In this document: positions 42,769 to 52,620 of the stretch, piece by piece
Layout of the letters: each line of letters begins with the position of its first letter
Numbering within the stretch: position 1 is the first letter of the stretch
Origin: Streptomyces genisteinicus
GTDB taxonomy: Bacteria > Actinomycetota > Actinomycetes > Streptomycetales > Streptomycetaceae
Direction: 5' to 3'
Length of the DNA stretch: 64,000 nt
Assembly: GCF_014489615.1 (NCBI RefSeq)
Contig: NZ_CP060825.1
Coordinates: 7,567,891-7,631,890, forward strand
The notes under the pieces: generated by a model
Databases searched by the model: none
What the model was told of the DNA's origin: nothing
What the model saw: the letters and a program-made list of their open reading frames with translations, nothing else
Made by a program: the position numbers and the translations under genes

Positions 42769-44898
42769 TCACGCGTCGCCCTGCGAGGCCGCCTCCGGTG
42801 TGTCCGGGCGGTGGTCCGGCAGGGCGGAACCGGCGGTCGCCTCGTGGTGGAGGCGGAGGAACTCCACGTGGCGCTCGTAGTGGTCGAGGATGTCGGCGAT
42901 GAGCTGCTCCTTGGTGTATCCCATCACGTCGTAGCCCTGGTTGCCCTCGGCGAGCTGGACCTCGAAACGGACATAGCTGTCATGGGTGCTGACGGACCGC
43001 GTCGCGAAGCCGGGCGTGGGCCGTTCGACCGGCCAGACCCGGTAGACGAACCGGTCCCTCGAACCGATCGGCACGGCGAGCCCGACGTGCGGGATGCCGC
43101 TCTCCTCCTCGGTGCCCGTCAGGACTTCGGGCTCCGTGCCCTGCTCCCGGAGTGCCTGGGCGACCTCGGCGACGGAGGGCCGGCACACCTCCTCGACGAA
43201 GCGGACCGCCGCCCGGCGCCCGGGGAACGCCATCGCGCGGCCCAGCCGGCGGCGCCAGTTCTGGGCGCCCAGCGGCCCCTGCTGGGTGGTGCGTCCGGAG
43301 AGCGACCCCGGCAGGGTGGTCGTCAGCGCCTCCTCGCGCATCCGCTCGGAGCGCAGGGCCAGATAGAGGCCCGCCATGATCAGGAACATCACGAACGAGA
43401 AGGGCAGACCCATGATGATCGTGGCGTCGGTGAGCGCCTGCACACCGCCCACGATGAGCATCGCGAGGGTGAGCAGGCCTGTCGTCACCGCCCAGAAGAC
43501 ACGCAGCCAGGTTTTCGCGTCGGTCACCGGAGTGGGCAGGTCGGAGCTGAGGTTGCCCATGACCAGGGCTCCGGAGTCGGCCGAGGTGACGTAGAGCAGC
43601 AGACCGACGAAGGTCGCGAGCCCCGCGCTGAAGGTCGCCCCGGGGTACAGCTCCAGCAGCCCGTAGAAGGCCTGCTCGGGCGAGTTCAGCGCGGTCTCCC
43701 CGAAGGCGGTGTTGCCGTCGCGGACGGCGAACAGCGCGCTGTTGCCGAAGACCGCGAGGAATAGGCCGGTGAAGAGGAACGGGATGATCAGGGTCGCCGC
43801 GACGAACTCGCGCAGCGTCCGCCCCCGGGAGATCCGGGCGAGGAAGAGGCCGACGAACGGGGCCCAGGCGATCCACCACGCCCAGAAGAAGAGGGTCCAC
43901 GCGTCGAGCCACTCGGTCGGCTGGTCGTAGGCGAAGGTGTTCAGCGTCATCGACGGGAAGCCGCTGATGTAGTCCCCGATGTTCTGTACGAGGGCGTTCA
44001 GCAGCCGGAACGGCTCGCCGACGACGAGGATGTACAGCATCAGCCCCACGGCGAGCAGGACGTTGAGCTGCGACAGCCGCCGGATCCCCTTGTCGACGCC
44101 CGAGACGGCGGACACCGTGGCCATCACCACCGCCACGGCGATCAGGGCGATCTGGGCGGGCAGTCCCTCGGGAACGCCGAAGAGGACCTTGAGGCCGTAG
44201 TTGAGCTGCACCACACCGATGCCGAGCGACACGGAGATGCCGAAGACGGTGCCGATGATGGCCGCCAGGTCGACCGCGTCGCCGAACCGGCCGTGGATAC
44301 GGCGGCCGATGATCGGGAAGAGTGCGGACCGGATCGCGAGCGGGAGCTTGTAGCGGAACGCGAAGTAGCCGAGGACCATGCCCATCAGGGCGTACATCGC
44401 CCACCCGGTGATGCCGTAGTGGAACAGCGTCCACACCACCGCCTGCCGGGCCGCCTCCAGCGACTCGGGCGTGCCTTCGGGCGGGGCCAGGTAGTGGCTC
44501 ACCGGACCGGCGACCGAGAAGAACATCAGGTCGATGCCGATACCCGCGGCGAAGAGCATGGCCGCCCAGGCGAACAGCCCGTAGTCGGGCTTGTAGTGCT
44601 TGGGCCCGAGCTTGATCGTGCCGTACTTGGAGACCCCGATGAAGACGACGAACAGCAGGTACAGCGTCGCGGCGAGGAAGTAGTACCAGCCGAACCAGCC
44701 CGAGATCTTGTCCACCACCACGCCGATGACGCTCTCGGCCCCCGAGGGGTCGATCATCGCCCAGACGGAGATGGCGAGGATCAGGATCGCGGATCCGTAG
44801 AAGACGAACGGCTTGAGAGTGCCCGCGCCGGGCCCGTCCGCCTCGTGCTGCACCTCGTCCGGGGCCTCTGGGTCGTCCCCGGTTCCTGGCGTCGACAT
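42769..44898 (-). CDS. betT: BCCT-family choline/betaine transporter BetT
   Basis: 709 residues. Twelve hydrophobic segments span residues ~28-545, with the BCCT signature around helix 8 (TLFFWAWWIAWAPFVGLFLARISRGR) and the Gly-rich helix MLFAAGIGIDLMFF. A long cytoplasmic C-terminal domain (~165 residues, IPHVGLAVPIG, QGYDVMGYTKEQLIADILDHYERHVEFL) resembles that of BetT, where it tunes uptake to osmotic stress. It should import choline with Na+ or H+. Third gene of betB-betA-betT, 28 bases after betA. Confidence 0.92.
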   Translation of the reverse strand: MSTPGTGDDPEAPDEVQHEADGPGAGTLKPFVFYGSAILILAISVWAMIDPSGAESVIGVVVDKISGWFGWYYFLAATLYLLFVVFIGVSKYGTIKLGPKHYKPDYGLFAWAAMLFAAGIGIDLMFFSVAGPVSHYLAPPEGTPESLEAARQAVVWTLFHYGITGWAMYALMGMVLGYFAFRYKLPLAIRSALFPIIGRRIHGRFGDAVDLAAIIGTVFGISVSLGIGVVQLNYGLKVLFGVPEGLPAQIALIAVAVVMATVSAVSGVDKGIRRLSQLNVLLAVGLMLYILVVGEPFRLLNALVQNIGDYISGFPSMTLNTFAYDQPTEWLDAWTLFFWAWWIAWAPFVGLFLARISRGRTLREFVAATLIIPFLFTGLFLAVFGNSALFAVRDGNTAFGETALNSPEQAFYGLLELYPGATFSAGLATFVGLLLYVTSADSGALVMGNLSSDLPTPVTDAKTWLRVFWAVTTGLLTLAMLIVGGVQALTDATIIMGLPFSFVMFLIMAGLYLALRSERMREEALTTTLPGSLSGRTTQQGPLGAQNWRRRLGRAMAFPGRRAAVRFVEEVCRPSVAEVAQALREQGTEPEVLTGTEEESGIPHVGLAVPIGSRDRFVYRVWPVERPTPGFATRSVSTHDSYVRFEVQLAEGNQGYDVMGYTKEQLIADILDHYERHVEFLRLHHEATAGSALPDHRPDTPEAASQGDA

Positions 44899-44926
44899 GA
44901 CCTGCTCCTTTCGTCCGCGGCGCCGC

Positions 44927-46498
44927 TCATCCGGCGTTCGTGTGCGCGGCGGGGCCCGAACGGCCGGTGAGCAGGTCGGCGGCGCGCTCGGCGACGAGCA
45001 GCACGGTCACCATCGGGTTGATGGTGGGCATCGTCGGGAAGACCGACGCGTCGACGATCCGCACCCCTTCCGCGCCGCGCAGCCTCAACTGCGGGTCGCA
45101 GACGGCCATGGGGTCGTCGGCCGCGCCCATCCGGCAGGTGCCCGCCGGGTGGTAGACGGTGTGGGCGGCCCGCCGCCCGTACTCGGACAGGTCGGCGTCG
45201 GAGGTGACCCCGGGCCCCGGCGCGACCTCGCGCACCAGCCAGTCGCGCAGCGGCGGTGCGGAGGCGACCTCCCGGGCGATCCGCAGCCCGTCCACGACGG
45301 TGCGCTCGTCGTGGCCCTCCGGGTCGGTGAAGTACCGGAAGTCGAGCGCGGGATGCTCGGAGGGATCGGCGCTGCGCAGCCACATCCGGCCGGTGGAGCG
45401 GGCGCGCGGCACGTTCGGCGTCATGCACACCCCGTGCTCGGGGACGGGGTAGCCCAGGCGTTCGGTGTTGACGGTGAACGGCACCTGGTAGAAGTGGAAC
45501 ATCAGGTCCGGCCGTGATCCGCCGGCCTCCCTGCGCAGGAACAGTCCGGCGTCCGAGTCCATCGCGGAGTTGGGCGGCAGCGGACCGGCCGTCTCCCAGA
45601 CGATCACGGACTCGGGGTGGTCCAGCAGGTTCTCGCCGACCCCCGGGAGGTCGGCCCGCACCTCGATGCCGAGGCGGCTGAGATCGCCGGCGGGACCGAA
45701 GCCGGAGAGCATCAGCAGACGCGGGGTGTCGATCGCCCCCGCGCACAGCAGGACCTCCCGGTCGGCCCGCACGGTGGCGGGTTCGCCGTCGGCGCCGCGC
45801 ACGGCGACCCTGGTGAGCCGCCCGGTCTCGTCGGTCAGCAGCCGGTGGGCCCAGGTCTCCAGCTTCAGGGTGAGGTTGGGACGGCCCAGGACGGGGTGGA
45901 GGTAGGCAACGGAGGCGGAGGAGCGCAGATTGCCTTCCGGCCGGTACGCCAGGGAGAAGAAGCCGGCGCCGTCGGTGAAGGGCCGGGCGTTGAAGTCGTC
46001 CACGACCGGGACGCCGAGGGCGCGCGACGCCGCCGTGACGAAGTCCTTGGCGATGGGGTTCCGGTCGGCCTCGGCCACCGGGACGATCTCCGTCTGCAGC
46101 CGGTCGCGGTACGGCAGGATCGTGGCCGGGTCCCAGCCGGTGCAGCCCTTCGCCACCCAGTCGTCCAGGTCCTCGGGCAGCGGCAGGAAGCTGATGAGGG
46201 TGTTGTGGGAGGAGCAGCCGCCGAGCACCCGGGCGCGGGAGTGCAGGATGTGCGAGTTGCCGCGCGGCTGTTCGACGGTGGTGTAGCCGTAGTCGAACTC
46301 GGATCCGAGGAGGTTGATCCAGTTGCGCAGGCGCAGGATGCGGTCGTCGCCGACGTCACTGGGGCCGCCCTCGATGACGCAGACACGGCAGTCGGGGTCC
46401 TCGGTCAGCCGGGCGGCGAGCACACAGCCGGCGGTGCCGCCGCCGACGATGACGTAGTCGTAGGCGGACTCGGCGCCGTGCGGGGTGGTGGACGTCAT
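44927..46498 (-). CDS. betA: Choline dehydrogenase, GMC oxidoreductase BetA
   Basis: 523 residues. FAD-binding GGGTAGCVLAARL near the N-terminus (~18-30), the GMC segments LGGCSSHNTLISF and GAIDTPRLLMLSGFGP, and the C-terminal HPAGTCRMG with ASVFPTMPTINPMVTVLLVAE. The His in the C-terminal HPAGTCRMG segment is part of the active-site region. It oxidises choline to betaine aldehyde. The operon context with an aldehyde dehydrogenase and a choline-type BCCT carrier supports choline rather than another alcohol. Confidence 0.92.
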   Translation of the reverse strand: MTSTTPHGAESAYDYVIVGGGTAGCVLAARLTEDPDCRVCVIEGGPSDVGDDRILRLRNWINLLGSEFDYGYTTVEQPRGNSHILHSRARVLGGCSSHNTLISFLPLPEDLDDWVAKGCTGWDPATILPYRDRLQTEIVPVAEADRNPIAKDFVTAASRALGVPVVDDFNARPFTDGAGFFSLAYRPEGNLRSSASVAYLHPVLGRPNLTLKLETWAHRLLTDETGRLTRVAVRGADGEPATVRADREVLLCAGAIDTPRLLMLSGFGPAGDLSRLGIEVRADLPGVGENLLDHPESVIVWETAGPLPPNSAMDSDAGLFLRREAGGSRPDLMFHFYQVPFTVNTERLGYPVPEHGVCMTPNVPRARSTGRMWLRSADPSEHPALDFRYFTDPEGHDERTVVDGLRIAREVASAPPLRDWLVREVAPGPGVTSDADLSEYGRRAAHTVYHPAGTCRMGAADDPMAVCDPQLRLRGAEGVRIVDASVFPTMPTINPMVTVLLVAERAADLLTGRSGPAAHTNAG

Positions 46499-46564
46499 GG
46501 TGTGCTTCTGGGCCTTCCTGGAAGGGAGTTCTGTGATGCGCGGGGCGGGAGGGGAGCGGTGGCG

Positions 46565-48037
46565 TCAGCCCTTGAACCAGCCGGTGGGAGCCGGGGCGAG
46601 GTTCTGGTAGATGTGCTTCGCCTCCTGGTACTCGCGCAGACCGGTCGGCCCGAGTTCGCGCCCGACGCCGGACTCGCCGAAGCCGCCCCACTCGGCCTGC
46701 GGGACGTACGGATGGAAGTCGTTGATCCACACGGTGCCGTGCCGGAGCCGCCGGGCGACGCGCTGGGCGCGGCTCGCGTCCGAGGTCCACACACCGCCTG
46801 CCAGGCCGTAGCGGGTGTCGTTGGCCAGAGCCACGGCCTCGTCCTCGGTACCGAAGCGCTCGACGGTGACGACCGGGCCGAAGACCTCCTCCTGCACGAT
46901 GCGCATCGACCGGTCGCAGTCGGCGAAGACCGTCGGCTCCAGGAAGAATCCGCGGCCGAGCGCCGGGTCGGCGGGACGCCCGCCGCCGGTGACGAGCCGG
47001 GCGCCCTCCTCCCGGCCGACGGCGATCAGGCGCTCCACCTTCTCCCGGTGCCCGGCCGAGCTCAGGGGCCCGCTCTCGGTCCCGTCCGCCATGCCGTCGC
47101 CGAGCCGGATCGCGCCCGCGCGCCGGGCGAGGACGTCGACGAACCGGTCGTGCAGCGCGTCCTCGACGATCAGGCGCGAGCCCGCCGAGCAGACCTGGCC
47201 GGAGTGCAGGAAGGCGGCGTTCAGCGCGTTGTCGACGGCCGCGTCGAAGTCGGCGTCCGCGAACACGACGTTGGGGTTCTTGCCGCCCAGCTCCAGCGCG
47301 ATGTTCTTCGGCCCGCCGGCGGCTTCGGCCATGATGCTGCGCCCCGTGGCCAGACCGCCGGTGAAGGACACCAGGTCGACCCCGGGGTGACCGGTGAGGG
47401 CCGCGCCGACGGTGGCGCCGGATCCGAGCACCAGGTTGGCGACGCCGGGCGGGGCACCGGCCTCCTCGATGAGCCGGATCATGGCGATCGTGGTGAGCGG
47501 GGTGACCTCGCTCGGCTTGAGGACGAACGTGTTGCCGGCGGCCAGCGCCGGGGCCACCTTCCAGGACGCCTGCAGCAGCGGGTAGTTCCACGGGGCGATC
47601 AGGGCGCACACCCCGATCGGCTCGTAGACGACACGGCTGAGGACGTCCGGGCCGACGTCGACGACCCGGCCGCCGTCCTTCCCCGCCAGCTCGCCGAAGT
47701 AGCGGAAGGTGTTCGCCACGTCCTCCACGTCGATGCGCGCCTCGGCCAGGGTCTTGCCGGTGTCGAGGGTCTCCGTGCGCGCGATCTCCTCCCGGTCGCG
47801 CAGCAGCAGGTCGTGGACGCGGCGCAGGAGGTCGGCACGGCGCCGGGTGGGGGAGCCGGCCCACTCCCCGTCGTCGAACGCCCGGCGCGCTGCGCGCACC
47901 GCCCGGTCCACGTCACCCGCGTCCGCCTCGGCGACGGTGGTCACGACCGAGGCGTCGTACGGGTTGACGACCTCCCGTCGTCCGCCGGCCGACGCGCGCG
48001 CCCACAGCCCGTCGATGTACAATTCGCCCTCGCCCAC
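46565..48037 (-). CDS. betB: Betaine-aldehyde dehydrogenase BetB
   Basis: 490 residues from a GTG with GAGGAGG eight bases upstream; longer in-frame starts have no such site and the usual family length is ~490. Catalytic residues are visible: PWNYPLL, the NAD-binding SFTGGLATGR, LELGGKNPNVVF with the general base Glu, and the nucleophilic Cys in HSGQVCSAGSRL. C-terminal EVFGPVVTVERF and GVWTSD are conserved. It oxidises betaine aldehyde to glycine betaine, an osmoprotectant. First gene of the operon, so all three are driven from the region left of SulP. Confidence 0.92.
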   Translation of the reverse strand: MGEGELYIDGLWARASAGGRREVVNPYDASVVTTVAEADAGDVDRAVRAARRAFDDGEWAGSPTRRRADLLRRVHDLLLRDREEIARTETLDTGKTLAEARIDVEDVANTFRYFGELAGKDGGRVVDVGPDVLSRVVYEPIGVCALIAPWNYPLLQASWKVAPALAAGNTFVLKPSEVTPLTTIAMIRLIEEAGAPPGVANLVLGSGATVGAALTGHPGVDLVSFTGGLATGRSIMAEAAGGPKNIALELGGKNPNVVFADADFDAAVDNALNAAFLHSGQVCSAGSRLIVEDALHDRFVDVLARRAGAIRLGDGMADGTESGPLSSAGHREKVERLIAVGREEGARLVTGGGRPADPALGRGFFLEPTVFADCDRSMRIVQEEVFGPVVTVERFGTEDEAVALANDTRYGLAGGVWTSDASRAQRVARRLRHGTVWINDFHPYVPQAEWGGFGESGVGRELGPTGLREYQEAKHIYQNLAPAPTGWFKG

Positions 48038-48363
48038 CGCGGGCCTCCTCAACGTCCGGCCGGTCCGTGCCGGTATGCCGTGATCCGTGCGATCAGCAAC
48101 ATGACGCATCAGGTGGTCCGCGGCGACCGGACGCACCGCCGCGACCGCCTCCGGTCCGCCACAGCACCCCGGGCGGCCTAACGCCGGGCGGCACACGGTC
48201 GGTGCGGCAGTCGCCGGACCCGGCACGGTCGCCGGGCGGGGCCCGGCCCCGGCATCGCGGCAGGGCGCTCTCCCGAGGGGAAGCAGCCGGCCCGCGGCCG
48301 TGCCGCGAGGGGGAGCCCCGGCCCCCTGCCGGGGCTCCCCCTCTCAGCGCCCCGGGCCGGTGA
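48038..48363. other. Intergenic region upstream of betB and downstream of sulP
   Basis: 326 bases. The right end carries the SulP terminator (listed separately). The left part should contain the betB promoter; a BetI-type regulator gene is not present in the window and I see no clear palindromic operator. Confidence 0.35.
48307..48343 (-). terminator. Strong terminator after the SulP gene
   Basis: Perfect 15-bp stem (48307-48321 with 48329-48343) and a 7-base loop, 20 bases beyond the SulP stop. Confidence 0.85.
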
Positions 48364-49869
48364 TCAGTGGCCCGCCGCCAACTCCCCGCTGAGCCTGTCG
48401 TGAAGGTCGGCGCTCGTGGTGTCGAGGCCGGTGATGGTCACCGTCTTGCCGCGCTGGGCGTACTTGGCGACGATCGCGTCGAGGGCCGCGACGGAGGAGG
48501 CGTCCCAGACCCGGGCGGCGGACAGGTCGATGACGACGTCGTCCGGATCGGTGGCGTAGCCGAACCTGCCGACGAGCTCGTCGGAGGACGCGAAGAACAG
48601 CGCGCCGGTGACCCGGTAGACGACGCTGGTGCCGTCCGGGTCGAGGACGGCGGTGACCTCGGTGACGTGGGCGACGCGCCGCGCGAAGACCGCCATGGCC
48701 GTGACCGAGCCGAGGACCACGCCGATGGCGAGGTTGTGCGTGGCCACGACGGCTCCCACGGTGATGACCATGACGGCGATCTCGCCGGCGGGCATGCGCC
48801 TGAGGGTCCTGGGAGCCACGGAGTGCCAGTCGAAGGTGGCGACGGACACCATGATCATGACGGCGACGAGGGCGGCCATGGGGATGTCGGAGACGACGGG
48901 GCCGAACACGATGCACAGCACCATCAGGAACGCTCCGGCGAGGAAGGTCGAGAGCCGGGTGCGGGCGCCGGAGACCTTCACGTTGATCATCGTCTGGCCG
49001 ATCATGGCGCAGCCGCCCATGCCGCCGAAGAATCCGGTGACGATGTTGGCGATGCCCTGGCCCACCGATTCACGGGTCTTGTCGGAGGGGGTGTCGGTGA
49101 TGTCGTCGACCAGCTTCGCCGTCATCAGCGACTCCATCAGACCGACCAGTGCCATCGCGAAGGCGTACGGGGCGATGATCGTGAGCGTCTCCATGGTGAA
49201 CGGCACGTCCGGCAGACCCGGCACCGGGAGCGACGAGGGCAGCGCCCCCTTGTCCCCGACGGTCGGCACCGCGATGGCCGCCCCCACGGTGATCACCGTG
49301 AGGATCACGATGGAGACCAGCGGGGCCGGCACCGCGGTCGTGATCCTCGGGAAGACCACCATGAGCCCGAGACCGGCGGCGATCAGCGGGTACACGGCCC
49401 ACGGAACGTCCCGCACCTCGGGGATCTGCGCCATGAAGATCAGGACGGCGAGCGCGTTGACGAAGCCGACCATCACCGACCTGGGGACGAAACGCATCAG
49501 CTTCGCCACCCCGATCACCCCCAGGACGACCTGGAAGACACCGGCGAGGATCACGGCAGCCACCAGATACCCCAGGCCGTGCTCCCGGTTGAGCGGGGCG
49601 ATCACGAGGGCGACGGCGCCCGTGGCGGCGGAGATCATCGCGCGCCGGCCGCCGACGACCGAGATGACCACGGCCATCGTGAACGAGGCGAACAGGCCGA
49701 TCGCGGGGTCGACCCCGGCGATGATCGAGAACGAGATCGCCTCGGGAATCAGCGCGAGGGCGACGACGAGGCCGGCGAGGATCTCGGTACGCCACACCTT
49801 CGGATCGCCCAGCCAGTCGGGCATCGCAGAGCGCAGCCGCGCGGCAGGACTCACAGCAGCAGAAGACAA
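48364..49869 (-). CDS. SulP-family anion (sulfate-type) transporter with C-terminal STAS domain
   Basis: ~501 residues. About twelve hydrophobic segments (WRTEILAGLVVALALIPEAISFSIIAG at the start, GFFGGMGGCAMIGQTMIN in the middle) followed by a STAS domain with VIDLSAARVWDASSVAALD. SulP proteins carry sulfate, bicarbonate or other anions; the substrate cannot be fixed here. The start is uncertain: no ATG with a ribosome site. I placed it at the TTG at 49869; an ATG at 49824 would shorten it by 15 residues. Divergent from a MerR regulator, with a palindrome between them. Confidence 0.9.
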   Translation of the reverse strand: MSSAAVSPAARLRSAMPDWLGDPKVWRTEILAGLVVALALIPEAISFSIIAGVDPAIGLFASFTMAVVISVVGGRRAMISAATGAVALVIAPLNREHGLGYLVAAVILAGVFQVVLGVIGVAKLMRFVPRSVMVGFVNALAVLIFMAQIPEVRDVPWAVYPLIAAGLGLMVVFPRITTAVPAPLVSIVILTVITVGAAIAVPTVGDKGALPSSLPVPGLPDVPFTMETLTIIAPYAFAMALVGLMESLMTAKLVDDITDTPSDKTRESVGQGIANIVTGFFGGMGGCAMIGQTMINVKVSGARTRLSTFLAGAFLMVLCIVFGPVVSDIPMAALVAVMIMVSVATFDWHSVAPRTLRRMPAGEIAVMVITVGAVVATHNLAIGVVLGSVTAMAVFARRVAHVTEVTAVLDPDGTSVVYRVTGALFFASSDELVGRFGYATDPDDVVIDLSAARVWDASSVAALDAIVAKYAQRGKTVTITGLDTTSADLHDRLSGELAAGH

Positions 49870-50273
49870 GGGGACACGTACCTGTCGTGCTCGGGCACAC
49901 TCCCACCGCAGGTCGGGGTGCGCGGGAAGAAACACGCGGCTGCCGGGCCGGCGCACCGCGGACGGCCCGCGGTGCGGACCCGGGCCGGGGAGGAGACGAC
50001 GAGAGGCCGGCGCGCGCGAGGCGGCCGACGGCTCACGTCTGGATGAGGAAGATCACGGCGGGCAGGCGGCGGCGATCGGCGTCATGGGCTCGCGCACGCT
50101 CTCTCCTGCGGAAAAGGAATCTTCGCCGGGAGCTCCATCGGCCCCGGAACGGCAGCTGCGGAGCCACCGGTCCGGGCCCCGCGTCGCAAACTCTATCCTA
50201 ACGTTAGGGTAGGGATCGGTTCGGGGCGGCGCGGGACGCGGCCCGCCGTACGAGGAAGGCCAGGGCCACCGGC
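49870..50273. promoter_or_regulatory. Divergent control region between sulP and merR-type gene
   Basis: 404 bases. A perfect 12-bp palindrome CCTAACGTTAGG (50197-50208) lies within a longer imperfect repeat, CTA-t-(core)-g-TAG (50193-50212), 66 bases before the regulator's start. This is the kind of site a MerR dimer binds between -35 and -10. The rest is GC-rich and empty. Confidence 0.6.
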
Positions 50274-50693
50274 GTGGACGCACGGCACATGCAGATCGGC
50301 GAAGTCGCCACGCGCACGGAGCTGTCCCTGCGCACCATCAGGCACTACGAGGACACCGGCCTCGTCACCCCCTCCGCCCGCTCCCAGGGCGGATTCCGCC
50401 TCTACACCGAGTCCGACGTCGCCCGGCTCATGGTCGTCCGCCGGATGAAGCCGCTCGGCTTCACCCTGGACCAGATGCGCGACCTGCTCGACGCCACCGA
50501 CCGCCTCGACAGCGGCGAACCACTCGGCGACGCCGAGCGCGAAGCGCTCCTGGACCGCGTGCGGACCTACCGGCAGACCGCCACCGAACAGGTGGAGAGA
50601 CTGCGCGTCCAACTGTCCCGCGCCGAGGACTTCGCCCACACCCTGAGCACCCGGCTCGACGACGCCGGCCCCCGCCCCGCAACCCCGGCCTGA
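50274..50693 (+). CDS. MerR-family transcriptional regulator
   Basis: 139 residues. Winged HTH at the N-terminus (MQIGEVATRTELSLRTIRHYEDTGLV, then GGFRLYTESDVARL), followed by a long coiled-coil helix (RTYRQTATEQVERLRVQLSRAEDF). The C-terminus has no Cys, so it is not a metal or thiol sensor of the MerR/CueR type. The GTG at 50274 gives five extra residues over the ATG at 50289; either is possible. It is divergent from SulP and probably controls it and itself through the palindrome at ~50200. Confidence 0.9.
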   Translation: MDARHMQIGEVATRTELSLRTIRHYEDTGLVTPSARSQGGFRLYTESDVARLMVVRRMKPLGFTLDQMRDLLDATDRLDSGEPLGDAEREALLDRVRTYRQTATEQVERLRVQLSRAEDFAHTLSTRLDDAGPRPATPA

Positions 50694-50814
50694 TCCGACG
50701 CCGCCCACCGAGGCGCGCGGAGCCCGCCGCGGACCCTCCGGCGCCCCGGCTCCTCCCGGCCGGCGGGGCGAGCCGTCGCACCCACCGGCCGAACACGCGG
50801 GACCTGCTCCCGGT

Positions 50815-50849
50815 CGCGGTCCGCGGCGTCACGGACGCCGCGGACCGCG
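50815..50849. terminator. Bidirectional terminator between merR-type and I36-type genes
   Basis: Perfect 16-bp stem (50815-50830 with 50834-50849) with a 3-base loop, lying between two converging genes. Confidence 0.8.
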
Positions 50850-50959
50850 CGACGCCGTCAGCCGACGAGTCGTCAGCCGCTGACAGCTGGCGTCGCCCGC
50901 CGGCCGCGGGGCGCCCGCCCGCGAGCCGCCCCGCACCGCGGACCGTCCCGCCCCGGAGC

Positions 50960-51439
50960 TCAGCTCATGAAGCGGGAGCAGTCGCCCGCGTTCACCCACT
51001 GGTGGGACGAGATGCTGTTGTTCATGTTCTGCCCGTTCGTGTACGTGTTCCGCGACAGGTCGTCCACGTACAGTTCCTGGGCCTTGAGGCAGTTGTAGCC
51101 GCCCGGCGCGTCGAACCCTGTCAGCCGGTAGAACGCGACGACGTCCCTGCCCCCGGTGAAGCCGCTGTTCATCACCGACGACGCACGGTTGGCGTCGGAG
51201 CCCTGGAACGGCCCGCTGCTGTTGCCCCAGTCCGAGTCCCAGCTCTCGGTACCACCCAGGTACGTCCCCGAGCAGTCCTTGCCGTCCCAGGCCCGGACGT
51301 ACCCGTCGCGGCCCGGCCACTTGGAGTCGCACACGGCCCCCAGCGCGCCGGTACCGGTCGCCTGCGCCGCCGTGGCCGGGACGGCCAGGCCGAGTGCCGT
51401 CAGACCCATGACGGTGACGGCGATGCCCAACTTGCGCAT
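50960..51439 (-). CDS. Secreted peptidase-inhibitor I36-like (SMPI/crystallin-like) protein
   Basis: 159 residues, ATG behind CAGGAG. Signal peptide MRKLGIAVTVMGLTALGLAVPATAA-QA. The mature part has GALGAVCDSKWPGRDGYVRAWDGKDCSG, GYNCLKAQELYVDDLSRNTYTNGQNMNNSISSHQWVNAGDC: a small disulfide-bonded beta-rich protein like the Streptomyces metalloproteinase inhibitor family. Actual inhibitor activity cannot be read from sequence. Secreted. Confidence 0.8.
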   Translation of the reverse strand: MRKLGIAVTVMGLTALGLAVPATAAQATGTGALGAVCDSKWPGRDGYVRAWDGKDCSGTYLGGTESWDSDWGNSSGPFQGSDANRASSVMNSGFTGGRDVVAFYRLTGFDAPGGYNCLKAQELYVDDLSRNTYTNGQNMNNSISSHQWVNAGDCSRFMS

Positions 51440-51521
51440 GATCAGCTCCTGTTCGTCCGCCTCGTCCGAGGCGTGCTGTCCCACGGCCCGTCGCCGTGGA
51501 AGTCGTGAAAGCCGGCCCGTG

Positions 51522-52421
51522 TCAGGACCGGGGGCCGGTGACGGTCACAGCCCTCTCGTACGCGGCGAACTCGAGACGCCGGTGGGTGTCCATGGCGTCG
51601 CCGTACCGCTCGCGCAGCCCGTCGCGGTAGTGCGTCTCCCGCTCCCTGCCGACGGCCGCCAGCGAGCTCTCACGCGCGCACCGCGCCTCGGCGACCGCGA
51701 TACGGGTCTCGACCGAGAACGCCCGTTCCGGATCGAGCCCCTGACCACGCCGCGTGGCCGCCGCCCGGGCGGCCGGCAGGTCGGGGTAGGCGTGGCCCGA
51801 CCGCGCCATGCACCGGGACCAGTCGGACAGGGACGCTGTGAACCTCGCGTCCCGCATCAGCTGCGGGACGTACAGCGGCTGGAGGTTGCCGACCACCTTG
51901 TCGGCGCGGAACCACGCCGCCGCGTCGCCGTACAACTGCTTCTCGGCCTCCGCCGAGCAGCCGCCGAGCCGCTTGCGGATCGTGCCCGAACCGCCCGGGA
52001 GCACAGCGCTGAGCACGGCGGCAGCGCTGCCGCCGTCGAGGGCCTCGGAGTATGCGGCGCGGCGCTCCGGCGACAGGGAGGCGCGATACCTCGCATTGGC
52101 GTCGGACCGGCGCTCCCGGTCCTCCCGCTCCCTGATCCGGCTGCCGTATCCGTGCTCGCGTGCCCAGCGGACGTCGTCGGCGACATAACCGAGGGAGCGG
52201 CTCTCCTCCGGACCGGTCCGCGGGCTCGTCCAGTACGCGAACCCGGCGCGGTTCATGCACCGCCCGACCAGAACCTCGCCGGCGTCGGCGACGCGCAGCC
52301 GCTCGGAAGGTGTGAGACCGCGCGGCACGCTCCCGGCCTCGTGCGCGTCCAGCGCGGCGCATCCGCTCAGGGCTGCGGCCGCGACCGCCGCCGCGCACAC
52401 GCGAACAAACAGGCGCTTCAT
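51522..52421 (-). CDS. Lipoprotein of unknown function, Cys-containing
   Basis: 299 residues. Lipobox ALSGC at ~17-21 after MKRLFVRVCAAAVAAA. The mature part is helical and charged (YGSRIREREDRERRSDANARYRASLSPERRAAYSEAL) with scattered Cys in paired contexts (VGRCMNRAGF, WSRCMARSGHAYPD, AEARCARESSLA), a pattern I recall from unnamed actinobacterial lipoproteins. The ribosome site (GGAG touching the ATG) is poor. Function unknown. Confidence 0.78.
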   Translation of the reverse strand: MKRLFVRVCAAAVAAAALSGCAALDAHEAGSVPRGLTPSERLRVADAGEVLVGRCMNRAGFAYWTSPRTGPEESRSLGYVADDVRWAREHGYGSRIREREDRERRSDANARYRASLSPERRAAYSEALDGGSAAAVLSAVLPGGSGTIRKRLGGCSAEAEKQLYGDAAAWFRADKVVGNLQPLYVPQLMRDARFTASLSDWSRCMARSGHAYPDLPAARAAATRRGQGLDPERAFSVETRIAVAEARCARESSLAAVGRERETHYRDGLRERYGDAMDTHRRLEFAAYERAVTVTGPRS

Positions 52422-52571
52422 CTCCGATGCCCCCCCGGCCGAGTCCCGGGCCGCCGTTCGGCGGCATACGTCAACCATCCCGGTGCGGCGGTCCACGGGG
52501 TACCTCGGACGTCCTAGGGGCGACGGGCACGACCGGGGTACGCGAGGCGCAGCGAGCACCACCGGGCACAC

Positions 52572-52620
52572 GGGAAGAGGCAGCACCACCCCTCCGCAGC
52601 GGGTGGTACTGCCTCTTCCC
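52572..52620 (-). terminator. Very strong terminator after the M23 peptidase gene
   Basis: 20-bp stem (52572-52591 with 52601-52620) with one mismatch and a 9-base loop. Confidence 0.88.
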
